A stretch of DNA of 64,000 nt, taken from NCBI RefSeq assembly GCF_900182905.1, contig NZ_FXUF01000010.1:91472-155471 (forward strand), written 5' to 3'. The position numbers and the translations under genes were made by a program. Shown here piece by piece: positions 15,979 to 24,410 of this stretch. The notes under the pieces were generated by a model, which ran no database searches, had not been told where the DNA came from, and saw only the letters and a list, made by a program, of their open reading frames with translations. How positions within the stretch are numbered: the first letter of the stretch is position 1; each line of letters starts with the position of its first letter. The stretch is from Anoxynatronum buryatiense (GTDB lineage Bacteria > Bacillota > Clostridia > Peptostreptococcales > Tindalliaceae).

Positions 15979-17948
15979 GCGTTAACTGCTCCCTTCTCTT
16001 CAGGAATTCGGATGGTCATGACGGCTCCCTGGGTGCTGTTTTCCCAGCGGAGGGTGCCTTTGAGGCTGTTCTCCACAATGGTTTTGGTCATGTAGAGACC
16101 CAGACCGGTTCCCTGCTTTTGAGGTTTGGTACTGAAGTAGGGCTCAAAAATACGGTCGGCGATGGTTGCTGGAATGCCGCCGCCAGTGTCGGCAATACTC
16201 ACGGCCACCCAGGGGGTATCGTTGTCAATGGTGATGTGGATTTTTCGCTGAGAGATCTGTTTTTCCACCAAAGCATCCACCGCATTGGCAATGAGGTTGA
16301 ACGCCGCCTGAGAAAACTGATTTCGGTATCCACAGGCACGTAGATTTTCATCGGCCTCTGTGGTCACCTGAATTTTGTGAAGCAGGAAACGGTCTTCCAT
16401 CAGATCAAGCACTTCCTCCACCGCTTCCATCACCCGAAATGCCTCCCGCTGTGTGGTGGGATTGGCAAATTGCATAAAATCGTCAATGGTGCCGGACATG
16501 CGGCCAATGAGTTTACGGCTTTTATCCATGGATTGAATCATGTGACTTTCATCCAGTTCGCCGTGCCAGAAAGCATCTTCCAGATTGCCCAGCACCAGTC
16601 CCAGGTTATTCAGCGGCTGCCGCCACTGGTGGGCAATGTGCGTCACCATTTCCCCCATGGCAGCCATGCGGGCCTGGTAGAGCATAAAAGCTTCTTTACG
16701 CCGGTTCTCCTCCCGTTCCTGTTGGAACAGCTTTTCAAGACGGCGGGCGGCACTGCGGGAAGTGATGGTCACCAGCAAAAATCCGGTGAGTACCAGAAAC
16801 CCCACCAGTGTGAGTACCCGGAGCAATTGTTGCTGGTGTTCCTGCTTTTCCTGTTGCAAACGGCTGTAGTCGAAAATAAACTGAGACAGGTCAAGGGGTT
16901 CTGAGAGGAGCCCCAGCCTGGTGAGGGCCTGATGGGTCTGTTCCCATCGAAAGGGATGAAGGTTGCCCACTTCCACCACCGGATAATAGGTGAGTTCCAG
17001 CACCTGTTGGGCCTGAAAACGGTTATAAGCCAACAGTTCACTAGCATGAAAAAACCGATGATCGCCGGCCGCATCATCATTGCCCGCCAGGGAGTTCTGG
17101 AAAACATCCGTCATGGCTTTTGCCATTTCTTCAGGATTATCCAGGGCATGGCGCCATCCTTTCAGCGTGGCCTGGCGAAAAGCCTCCACCAGCTCCGGAT
17201 CGTCCCGGGTGAGCCGGGTGGTGGTAAAAAGCGAATCACCATAAAAATCGATGCCGTAATCCAGCGGGCGCAGCACTGCCACAGGGACACCGGCTCTGCG
17301 GGCTTCCATCAGAAGACTGCCCAGGTATACGGGTACCACCTCATAGCGACCAGTAGTGAGGTCTTCAAGGGTAAAACTGCCGCTTTTTTCTGTGTAGGGG
17401 AGTTGGCCGGGATCGATCCCTTCTGCAATGAGCATGGCCTGCAGCTCCACATCCAGCAGGTCGTGGTGTCGGCGGGCGACGGCAAGATCCAGTAAATCCA
17501 CCAGCGTGGTCATGGGAGTATCTTCCAAACGGTAATAAGCCACGGCACTTCGCTGAAAAATGGCTGCCACCACCGAAAGAGATTCGCCCTGTTCATTGGC
17601 CATCAATATGTCCACTGCTCCCACGCCAAAATCAGCCCTGCCGGCCTGCACTTCTTCTGTGGCCTGCCGTACTTCTCCTTTTTCATCAAAGGCAGAGCGT
17701 ATGGTGACATCCAGCCCGGCATCGGCGTAATATCCCTGCCACAAAGCAGCGTAATATCCCGCAAACTGAAACTGGGGTTCCCAGCGCAGCTGCAGGGTCA
17801 CCGGCCTGAGAGGGGTCGCCTGGGGCGGTGTTCCCGCAGTATCGTTACCAGGCAGGGCATGACTGAAGGCAGCTGCATTGACCATCGTCATGTTCAGCAG
17901 GCACACCAGCCATAAAACAACTGCTAGCATGATTGGTTTTAGGCGCAT
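15975..17948 (-). CDS. Sensor histidine kinase with extracellular NMT1/THI5-like binding domain
   Basis: 657 residues from the ATG behind GGAGG. A signal sequence or first helix ends near NAAAFSHA. An extracellular domain of about 300 residues follows that looks like an NMT1/THI5 periplasmic binding protein: VTLQLRWEPQFQFAGYYAALWQGYYADAGLDV and ADFGVGAVDILMANEQG. A second membrane helix near 400 is followed by HIAHQWRQPLNNLG, which holds the phospho-His, and an ATPase domain with NLIANAVDALVEK, DTGGGIP and GTGLGLYMTK. Binding domains of this class recognise thiamin precursors and other small N-containing compounds. The ligand is unknown. Confidence 0.9.
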   Translation of the reverse strand: MRLKPIMLAVVLWLVCLLNMTMVNAAAFSHALPGNDTAGTPPQATPLRPVTLQLRWEPQFQFAGYYAALWQGYYADAGLDVTIRSAFDEKGEVRQATEEVQAGRADFGVGAVDILMANEQGESLSVVAAIFQRSAVAYYRLEDTPMTTLVDLLDLAVARRHHDLLDVELQAMLIAEGIDPGQLPYTEKSGSFTLEDLTTGRYEVVPVYLGSLLMEARRAGVPVAVLRPLDYGIDFYGDSLFTTTRLTRDDPELVEAFRQATLKGWRHALDNPEEMAKAMTDVFQNSLAGNDDAAGDHRFFHASELLAYNRFQAQQVLELTYYPVVEVGNLHPFRWEQTHQALTRLGLLSEPLDLSQFIFDYSRLQQEKQEHQQQLLRVLTLVGFLVLTGFLLVTITSRSAARRLEKLFQQEREENRRKEAFMLYQARMAAMGEMVTHIAHQWRQPLNNLGLVLGNLEDAFWHGELDESHMIQSMDKSRKLIGRMSGTIDDFMQFANPTTQREAFRVMEAVEEVLDLMEDRFLLHKIQVTTEADENLRACGYRNQFSQAAFNLIANAVDALVEKQISQRKIHITIDNDTPWVAVSIADTGGGIPATIADRIFEPYFSTKPQKQGTGLGLYMTKTIVENSLKGTLRWENSTQGAVMTIRIPEEKGAVNA

Positions 17949-17984
17949 GAAATCGCTGCCTCCATTTCGCAAGCGGCAGGCCTG

Positions 17985-18209
17985 TTAATCCAGATCCAGT
18001 TGGTTCAGCAACTCCCGCAGTGATTTGACTTCCTCTTGTGTCAGGGTGATGCCTTTGCCCATTTTGGCATGCTCAGGGGCCCAGTCCCGCAGGTCATACT
18101 TGGGGGATCGGTCATTCCAGCTCACCAAATTCAGTTCTTTTGCCCAGCCTTTACTGCCCTCTCCGATCAGTCCCAGATGTTCCGTAATCTCATATTTGAT
18201 TTCTGCCAT
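17985..18209 (-). CDS. ydbC: YdbC family PC4-like single-strand DNA-binding protein
   Basis: A complete 74-residue protein with KYEITEHLGLIGEGSKGWAKELNLVSWNDRSPKYDLRDWAPEHAKMGKG-type sequence, the widespread Firmicutes YdbC family of the PC4 (transcription coactivator p15) fold; proteins of this fold bind single-stranded DNA as dimers. The start follows AGGAGG-like sequence (18215-18222). It stands just upstream of the kinase gene in the same direction with only a 36-base gap, so the two may share a transcript, although a functional link is not obvious. Confidence 0.88.
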   Translation of the reverse strand: MAEIKYEITEHLGLIGEGSKGWAKELNLVSWNDRSPKYDLRDWAPEHAKMGKGITLTQEEVKSLRELLNQLDLD

Positions 18210-18249
18210 TGTTTTTCCTCCTTCACGGGTTTTCCATTCACCCGTTTCC

Positions 18250-18579
18250 TTATGAACCCATTTGATTTTCCTTCAAATCTGGTTGACAGCTGTTATTGTA
18301 ATAGCTGTTATCCGGTACCGTCTGAGGTCTTTGATACAAACTCTCATCTCTAATCATTTCGACATAAACTGTTAAAGTCCTTCCTGACCAGGGAAATATT
18401 TGTAATTGGGATACCTCTGTTACTTTTTTAAGACTTTCATTTGATTGCAGGATAATGGTAAACGTGTTAGGCTTTTTCTGAGAGCATCCCTCAAGTGCCA
18501 ACAAATAACGAACGAGTTGCCGGAGAATATCTGTGGCCACTCTAAAGACATCATGGAAGGAGCATTTCATGGACACCAA
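18250..18579 (-). CDS. Doubtful small ORF with lipobox-like segment
   Basis: An open frame of 109 codons in a stretch less GC-rich than its surroundings. Translation contains LLALEGCSQKK, which looks like the end of a lipoprotein signal, followed by a soluble segment (NTFTIILQSNESLKKV). There is no convincing ribosome site at either Met codon, and the 5' end overlaps the start of the divergent DUF2812 gene. It may be a decayed gene or a chance frame; I do not recognise it. Confidence 0.2.
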   Translation of the reverse strand: MVSMKCSFHDVFRVATDILRQLVRYLLALEGCSQKKPNTFTIILQSNESLKKVTEVSQLQIFPWSGRTLTVYVEMIRDESLYQRPQTVPDNSYYNNSCQPDLKENQMGS

Positions 18580-19924
18580 ATTTCAACTTTTTCCCCTCGG
18601 GATAACCGACTGGGCACAAATGGAAGATTTTTTCGCCCGGATGGCTGGTCAGGGATGGATGATTCATCGGATTATCGGCGGCATGGCCATTTATCGAAAA
18701 ATGTCTCCCTGCCTGCTCACCTTTGGCATTGCCATATACCCGGAATCACGGGTATTTGAGGGTTTTGACAAGAGTAAAACCCAGGCTTACATTCACCAGG
18801 CGGAAGCAGAGGGTTGGCAGTTGGCCCTCTCAAGACATAACCTGCAGGTCTTTTACCGACAGACTGAAGACGGCGCCGTAACCGCCCCAACAGCCAGTGA
18901 CACCCGCGCCCACACCGCCGATTCACTCCAGCGCTCATTCCAAATGGGTCACGTTGCGTCTCAGCTGAAGCTGGAAACCTTCAGTCTGAGCGTGTTGTTT
19001 CTGCTGACACTGTTCAATGCCTCCCGTATGCTGCCACTGTCTTCCTGGGTGTTACGCACCAATGTGGGGCTGCTGATCATGGTATGGTTTCCGTTGTTCC
19101 TGTTGTTTTTTACAACCCAGATAACAGCCAATCTGTTGTCTCTCCGCAGCCTTCGTCAAAGACTCACCGTAACCTCCTACCCCCGGCGGCGACCACCACT
19201 GCAGGCGTTCCTGCGGAACACCGCCTATGGGACGGCCACTCTGGTGGTTTTTTCGGTGGTGCTGACGCTTCTGGCACAGATACTTCAGAAGGATGGTCGC
19301 CAAATTCTTTTGGGACTGCTTCCCCTGTTCCTTGCCATGGGTGCTGCTTTGGGGATGCGCCGGTATTTTACCGGCAAAAACATGGATCAGGCACTCAAAA
19401 CGGTGCTGGTTGTTGTTACTGTTTTTCTGGTGGTGACAGTCACTTCCCACCTGACCCTTCACCGCACTTTTCCTGCTGCCACATCATCACTTCCTCCCGA
19501 GGATTTGCCGCTGCTCACGCTGAAAGATTTTGGAGTTGCCGGCACCGTCACCCATGCTGAGTATCACCAGCAAGCAAGTCTGCTGGTGCCCCATCATCAA
19601 CAGTATTACGAGACGAGTGTGCAACTGAACATGCACCTGACTGTGTCGGAAGCCCGCAGTCCCAGTATTGCAGCACAACTTTACCGCCTGACCCTGAACG
19701 ATGATCGCATCTTTAACCCTCGCCTGGTATCTGCAGAGGTGGATTTTCCCGAGGCCTGTCACGCCGCTTATTTTATCCCAGTTTATCATGCCTCTGACGG
19801 ATCCACCGGAGGCACCATCATCATTCATCAGGGAGCTTATGTGGTGCAGCTGACGTTGAACAGAGACTTAAGAGATCCCCATGTTCATGAAATATTGGAA
19901 ACCTATTTAAAAACACTTGTTTGA
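18569..19924 (+). CDS. DUF2812 domain membrane protein
   Basis: 451 residues from the ATG behind GGAAGGAGC (an upstream in-frame ATG is poorer). The N-terminal 110 residues (FFARMAGQGWMIHRIIGGMAIYRKM ... QAEAEGWQLALSRHNLQVFY) match DUF2812, a domain with repeated EGW/GQGW motifs. Then come four or five hydrophobic segments between about 155 and 310 and a C-terminal extracellular domain. DUF2812 proteins commonly sit beside a PadR regulator and are thought to be membrane components under its control; here no PadR gene is adjacent. Function unknown. Confidence 0.8.
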   Translation: MDTKFQLFPLGITDWAQMEDFFARMAGQGWMIHRIIGGMAIYRKMSPCLLTFGIAIYPESRVFEGFDKSKTQAYIHQAEAEGWQLALSRHNLQVFYRQTEDGAVTAPTASDTRAHTADSLQRSFQMGHVASQLKLETFSLSVLFLLTLFNASRMLPLSSWVLRTNVGLLIMVWFPLFLLFFTTQITANLLSLRSLRQRLTVTSYPRRRPPLQAFLRNTAYGTATLVVFSVVLTLLAQILQKDGRQILLGLLPLFLAMGAALGMRRYFTGKNMDQALKTVLVVVTVFLVVTVTSHLTLHRTFPAATSSLPPEDLPLLTLKDFGVAGTVTHAEYHQQASLLVPHHQQYYETSVQLNMHLTVSEARSPSIAAQLYRLTLNDDRIFNPRLVSAEVDFPEACHAAYFIPVYHASDGSTGGTIIIHQGAYVVQLTLNRDLRDPHVHEILETYLKTLV

Positions 19925-20206
19925 TCCAATTCTAACACCGAATCACAACTGAACCATTCAGCGCAGAAGCATTCCACCCTGTTTCTGCGTTTTTGTGTTT
20001 TTGGGAATATCTCAAACAAGTGACCATGGAGCCGCATCTGTGTGAGCCGCCGGATCACCGAGAGGTCTGCTTTGCTTGCATCGGGAATTACTGTATGGTA
20101 CATTTTAAGAAACTAAACAGGTATCACCATCAGGGTTGTTCAGCAATGCATGCCTGTGTCCATGGGTGGTTAACATTAGTGTTAACCCAGATAAAGGAGC
20201 TTATCC

Positions 20207-21622
20207 ATGTGGAATTTACGGAAGCATGACCCGACACGACACGCTTCAGTGAAGCTGAAATTCTTGATAACCCTTACTTTGTTGCTTTCTTTGTTGTTCT
20301 TATGGGGCATTCAGCTTCAAATCAGTGCCCATCCCGAAGACGTTGATTTTTTCGATCTCTCTTTGTCAGCTTACCACCAGCAAAAAAACATCATCATTTT
20401 TATGGCAGTGGCAGCAGCAGTGCTTTTTTTCCTGCTTTCCGTCATCCTTATTCGACAAAACCAAAAGATCAAGAAATCACTTCGCCAGGCCAGGGATTCT
20501 CATCACCTGATGACATATACCGTCAATCATTCACCCAGCTCCATTGTGGTGCTCGACAAAAATATGGACCACCTCTATGCCAGCAATCAGTTTAAGCAGG
20601 ATTATGACGTGAGCAGCCAGGAGATCATCGGCAAGTGTCACTACGATGTTTTTCCGGATATTCCGGAAAAATGGCGTGCTGTACATCAGCAGGCCCTGCA
20701 GGGTGATATTGTTGGCGCAGAAGATGATTTGTTTCAGCGTGCCGATGGAAGTTTGAAGTATTCTCAGTGGGAATGCCGCCCCTGGTATTATGAAGACAAC
20801 TCCATTGGCGGTATTATTATCTACACACAATTGATACATGAACGAAAAATGGCAGAGCTGAAACTTCAGGAAGAAAAGGAAAAAGCCGAGGCTGCCAGCA
20901 GGTCCAAGTCCCTGTTTCTGGCCAATATGAGTCATGAGCTTCGCACCCCTCTTAACGGAATGATGGGAATGAGCCAGCTGATGCAGTTAACGCCCCTTAA
21001 CCATGAACAGCAGGAATACATGCGGATCTTTCAACACTCCTGCAGTGCTCTGGTGAATGTGGTGAATGAAATCCTGAATTACTCCAGTTTGGATCAGGGC
21101 TTTGAAAGCCATGAGTTGAAATCGTTTCGGTTTAACCAACTGCTGGATGAAGTGAAAAATCTGCATATGATCACCGCCAGCGCCAAAAAACTGGTGATTC
21201 ATACGACCATGGGCAGCGATGTTCCGCATCAGGTGGTGGGAGACAGTTACAAGCTCAAGCAAGTGCTGCACAATCTGGTTGGCAATGCTGTCAAGTTCAC
21301 GGAAAAAGGTGTTATTACTCTGTCATGCGAAATGACTGATGAGCATGTAGCTCATGATACTGTTTTCCTGGAATTTCGAATCAGAGATACCGGTATTGGT
21401 ATTTCAGCAGATCACCTCACTACCATTTACGAGGCTTTTCAGCAGGTGGATAACTCAAACACACGAAAGCATGGCGGTCTGGGGCTGGGGCTGACCATCA
21501 CAAAAAAGCTGGTGCACATGATGAACGGCACCATTGATGTGGAAAGTGAAGAACACACGGGCAGCTGCTTCATACTGACTCTTCCTTTTCAGCTATGCCA
21601 TGACCACCCTGACAGTACTTAA
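20207..21622 (+). CDS. PAS-domain membrane histidine kinase
   Basis: 471 residues with AAAGGAGC ahead of the ATG. Two N-terminal helices (about 18-38 and 62-82) bracket a short outer loop. A PAS domain follows (SPSSIVVLDKNMDHLYASNQFKQDY ... ADGSLKYSQWECRPWY), then a HisKA box FLANMSHELRTPLNGMMGM and an ATPase domain with QVLHNLVGNAVKFTEKG, DTGIGIS and HGGLGLGLTI. All catalytic motifs are intact, but there is no receiver domain and no response regulator gene next to it, so its partner lies elsewhere. It is followed by a terminator. Confidence 0.92.
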   Translation: MWNLRKHDPTRHASVKLKFLITLTLLLSLLFLWGIQLQISAHPEDVDFFDLSLSAYHQQKNIIIFMAVAAAVLFFLLSVILIRQNQKIKKSLRQARDSHHLMTYTVNHSPSSIVVLDKNMDHLYASNQFKQDYDVSSQEIIGKCHYDVFPDIPEKWRAVHQQALQGDIVGAEDDLFQRADGSLKYSQWECRPWYYEDNSIGGIIIYTQLIHERKMAELKLQEEKEKAEAASRSKSLFLANMSHELRTPLNGMMGMSQLMQLTPLNHEQQEYMRIFQHSCSALVNVVNEILNYSSLDQGFESHELKSFRFNQLLDEVKNLHMITASAKKLVIHTTMGSDVPHQVVGDSYKLKQVLHNLVGNAVKFTEKGVITLSCEMTDEHVAHDTVFLEFRIRDTGIGISADHLTTIYEAFQQVDNSNTRKHGGLGLGLTITKKLVHMMNGTIDVESEEHTGSCFILTLPFQLCHDHPDST

Positions 21623-21666
21623 TTCACAGTTTACCATCATCTTCTTTACCATCCTTCAAAAAAGAC

Positions 21667-21700
21667 AAAATGCCGTGCACCTATGTGTGAACGGCATTTT
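21667..21700. terminator. Bidirectional terminator between the kinase and selenoprotein genes
   Basis: AAAATGCCGT and ACGGCATTTT are perfect 10-base arms with a further GCAC/GTGT stem inside; T-rich on the right and A-rich on the left. It can end both convergent transcripts. Confidence 0.85.
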
Positions 21701-21777
21701 ATTATTTCATCAGTCATATCCATATCATCAGTGGAATCAGCATTTCAGAGATCACCACCATCGAAAATCCCGTCATC

Positions 21778-22068
21778 TCAATAGGCAATGTCCACACCTT
21801 CCACAAAAATTTCATGGGTGAACAGATAGCGGCGTATATCCAATGTGACAATTTCTTTGTTGAAGACAATGTTGCGATTAAAATAGACAGTGATTCCGTC
21901 GACGTTGAATATGTTAAATTTGGATGAATCCTGGGGTTCGCCTTCACTCACCGAGGGAAGATTGGGCGCCAGTCAGCAGTTTTTCACTTCCACCTGCTGT
22001 ACCGTCAGGGCATTGATATGCTTCTTTTTTATATAGGCTGCCAGTTTGTCAGAAATGACCAGATTCAT
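21778..22068 (-). CDS. CC/Se-motif family selenoprotein (UGA at codon 32 read as selenocysteine)
   Basis: From ATG at 22068 (ribosome site GGAGGTG, seven bases away) the frame runs to UGA at 21973-21975, then stays open to a second UGA at 21778-21780, giving 96 residues. The first UGA follows a Cys codon, making Cys-Sec at 31-32 in VEVKNCULAPNLPSV. The rest continues smoothly (FNIFNVDGITVYFNRNIV ... LDIRRYLFTHEIFVEGV). This matches the small CC/Se-motif family, in which most relatives have Cys-Cys at this place. A hairpin at 21942-21960, with a GU in its loop, lies 20 bases after the UGA as expected for a bacterial SECIS. The function of the family is unknown; a redox or metal role is likely. 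A plain ORF search misses it. Confidence 0.88.
21942..21960 (-). promoter_or_regulatory. bSECIS element for selenocysteine insertion
   Basis: Minus-strand CTTC-C-CTC-GGT-GAG-T-GAAG: outer 4-bp stem, one C/T mismatch, inner 3-bp stem and GGU apical loop. The loop begins 20 bases 3' of the UGA, inside the 16-37 base range established for bacterial SECIS hairpins recognised by SelB, and carries the expected GU. Confidence 0.75.
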
Positions 22069-22126
22069 GGGTTTTCACCTCCGCGATTTACTATAATTGA
22101 TTCATACCCTCTCAATGGAAAAATGC

Positions 22127-23725
22127 TCATTCAATTGACGTATGATATCGCTTCATTACAGCTTCTGCGGTTTTCAGACCATCCACCGCCGCCGACATAA
22201 TACCCCCGGCGTAGCCACAGCCCTCTCCTGCCGGGTAGAGGCCCCCCACTGCACTTTCATGGTCTTCGCCCCGTAATACACGGACAGGGGAAGAACTTCG
22301 GGTTTCAACACCGGTGAGCAGGGCATCTGCCAGGGCAAAGCCTTTCATAGAGCGATCCCACGCCTTCAGAGCTTCCTGAAGTACTGTGGTTACATAGTCT
22401 GGCAGGCACTGGCTCAGATCAGCCATCACCACACCGGGTCGGTAGGTGGGGCGCACACTCCCCGGTTCCCGGGAGACACGGCCCGCCATAAAATCCTCCA
22501 CCCGCTGGGCCGGTGCTCGATAAGTGCCGCCTCCCATTTCAAAGGCTTTGGCTTCCCAGTGCCGCTGAAAGGCAATGCCAGCCAACGGATGGGTTTCATG
22601 AAAATCGGCGGGGGTCACCGACACCAGCAGGGCGCTGTTGGCATTCTTGCCTTTTCGCCCATGGGCGCTCATGCCATTGGTGACCACGCCGCCGATTTCA
22701 GAGGCAGAGGCCACCACCTGGCCGCCGGGACACATGCAAAAGCTGTACGCTCCGCGGCCCTGGGGGTGGTGCCAGGACAAACGGTAATCGGCAGCCCCCA
22801 AAACAGGTAGATCTGCAGCCTCAGGCCCGTACTGAATGGCATTGATGAAGGCCTGGGGATGTTCAATGCGCACGCCAATGGAAAAAGGCTTGGCCTCCAT
22901 GGGAACACCCTGTTGGAAAAGACTTTGGAACAGGTTACGGGCACTGTGGCCCATGGCAGCGATGACGACAGTGGCTTCCACCGGCTCCCTGTTTTTCAGC
23001 GTGACGCCTGTGACCCTGCCGGATTTCATTAGCAGGCCATCCACTTCATGGTCAAAAAGTACCCTGCCTCCCAGGCTTTCGATGTTTTTACGAATGTTCA
23101 CCACCACCTGCCTCAGCTGATCGGTGCCAATATGGGGCTTGCTGTCATAGAGAATCTCTTCAGGTGCCCCGTTTGCTGCCAGGGCCTGCAGCACCCAGCG
23201 GCACCGGGGATCGTTGATGCGGGTGGTGAGTTTGCCGTCGGAAAAGGTACCGGCACCTCCCTCACCAAACTGAACATTGGAATGGGGGTTGAGAACCCCC
23301 TCTTTCCAGAAACGGTATACATCCTGTACCCGCTCCGGTACGGGCCGGCCCTTTTCCAGCACCAGGGGCTGATAGCCCTGTTGTGCCAGCATAAGAGCAG
23401 CGAAAAGTCCGGCAGGGCCGGCCCCAATAATCACCGGGGGGTGATCCAACCGGTGATTTCCCTCCACCACCGCCAGCTCAGGTGACGGCGGGCAGGGGAT
23501 GACAGTGGATTGGGGCGACCGCTTTAACACCTTCTTTTCATCGGTCACTTCAATGTCCACCTGATACACCAGCTGAATACGGTCTTTTCGCCGGGCATCC
23601 ACAGAGCGCTTGTGGATACGCCAGCTGATCAGGTCTTTTTCAGAAAGGCGGAGCAGTTTCAGAATGGTCTTTTTCAGATCCTGAGACTGCTTCGCCGGGA
23701 TTTTCAGGTTTTGAATACGCAGCAT
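22127..23725 (-). CDS. FAD-dependent dehydrogenase (COG2509-type)
   Basis: 532 residues from the ATG behind GGAAAGGA; a longer frame lacks a ribosome site. The N-terminal 90 residues form a small helical domain (LKLLRLSEKDLISWRIHKRSVDARRKD) characteristic of this family. The Rossmann loop is PVIIGAGPAGLFAALMLAQQGY, followed by NVQFGEGGAGTFSDGKLTTRI and, near the end, GGLYPAGEGCGYAGGIMSAAVDGLK, the C-terminal FAD contact. The physiological substrate of these uncharacterised oxidoreductases is not known. It stands alone between the selenoprotein gene and the terminator at 23849. Confidence 0.9.
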   Translation of the reverse strand: MLRIQNLKIPAKQSQDLKKTILKLLRLSEKDLISWRIHKRSVDARRKDRIQLVYQVDIEVTDEKKVLKRSPQSTVIPCPPSPELAVVEGNHRLDHPPVIIGAGPAGLFAALMLAQQGYQPLVLEKGRPVPERVQDVYRFWKEGVLNPHSNVQFGEGGAGTFSDGKLTTRINDPRCRWVLQALAANGAPEEILYDSKPHIGTDQLRQVVVNIRKNIESLGGRVLFDHEVDGLLMKSGRVTGVTLKNREPVEATVVIAAMGHSARNLFQSLFQQGVPMEAKPFSIGVRIEHPQAFINAIQYGPEAADLPVLGAADYRLSWHHPQGRGAYSFCMCPGGQVVASASEIGGVVTNGMSAHGRKGKNANSALLVSVTPADFHETHPLAGIAFQRHWEAKAFEMGGGTYRAPAQRVEDFMAGRVSREPGSVRPTYRPGVVMADLSQCLPDYVTTVLQEALKAWDRSMKGFALADALLTGVETRSSSPVRVLRGEDHESAVGGLYPAGEGCGYAGGIMSAAVDGLKTAEAVMKRYHTSIE

Positions 23726-23848
23726 GGTTTCATTCCTTTCCAGAGCGGCGTGGTATGAATGGAATGCATGAAATGTCAAGTCACTACTGTTTTTATTGTA
23801 AGTGTTTTTAATCGACAGTCAAGGGAAACATTCATCAGGCGCAAGTAT

Positions 23849-23893
23849 TAAAAAAGGAACGCCAGTATTGATCACCGGCTGTTCCTCTTTTTT
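23849..23893 (-). terminator. Terminator after the hydratase small-subunit gene
   Basis: Minus-strand AGGAAC-A-GCCGG ... CTGGC-GTTCCT followed by TTTTTTAAT, a strong Rho-independent terminator ending the transporter/hydratase operon. Confidence 0.88.
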
Positions 23894-23903
23894 GATCTGG
23901 GTA

Positions 23904-24410
23904 TCAGTCATTTTTTTCCAACAGTCTTTTCCGAAAAAGCGGTTTGATTCCGCCACTTGATAATATTTCCATCACATACGTTGAAAGTTGTTCACATTTC
24001 AGTGTTTCTCCGGTGTTGTGATTGATCAGCAGGCCTTCGGCAACGTCCAGCGATATTTCATCCCCCTCGGTCACCTTTTGAAAAACACCTGGACAGACAA
24101 TAACCGGCAGCCCCAGATTAATAGCGTTCCGATAAAAAATCCGAGCAAATGATTCCGCCACCACTGCTCCTACGCCTGCATGAAGCAGGGTGATGGCCGC
24201 ATGCTCCCGGCTGGAGCCGCAGCCAAAATTCTGACCAGCCACCACAAAGTCTCCCGGCTTCATGCGCCCTCGCAGGGCCGGGTCCACCCCTTCCAGACAA
24301 TGGTCGGCGATCTCAGCCGGGTTGGTAATTTCAATGTATCGCCCGGGGTAAATCTGGTCTGTGTCAATGTGGTCACCCACTACGTGCACGGTGCCTTTGT
24401 CAATCTTCAT
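23904..24410 (-). CDS. 3-isopropylmalate dehydratase-like small subunit (aconitase family)
   Basis: 168 residues, the swivelling small subunit of the two-chain aconitase-type hydro-lyases. GQNFGCGSSREHAAITLLHAGVGAVVAESFARIFYRNAINLGLPV is the conserved core, with the substrate-binding GSSREH. The specificity loop after DTDQIYPGRY reads YIEITN, where isopropylmalate and homoaconitate enzymes have YLV- or YLRT-like sequences, so the substrate may differ. It overlaps the large-subunit gene by four bases. With a 2-hydroxycarboxylate transporter in the same operon, and no leuA or leuB, a catabolic hydroxy-acid such as citramalate, dimethylmalate or malate is more likely than leucine synthesis; this is inference. 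Confidence 0.88.
   Translation of the reverse strand: MKIDKGTVHVVGDHIDTDQIYPGRYIEITNPAEIADHCLEGVDPALRGRMKPGDFVVAGQNFGCGSSREHAAITLLHAGVGAVVAESFARIFYRNAINLGLPVIVCPGVFQKVTEGDEISLDVAEGLLINHNTGETLKCEQLSTYVMEILSSGGIKPLFRKRLLEKND

Noticed and set aside
19925..20206. Possible remnant gene between the DUF2812 and PAS-kinase genes (open frames on both strands, for example MEPHLCEPPDHREV)
   Set aside because: No ribosome site, no recognisable domain, and 282 bases of mixed composition; it may be an old intergenic repeat but cannot be supported.
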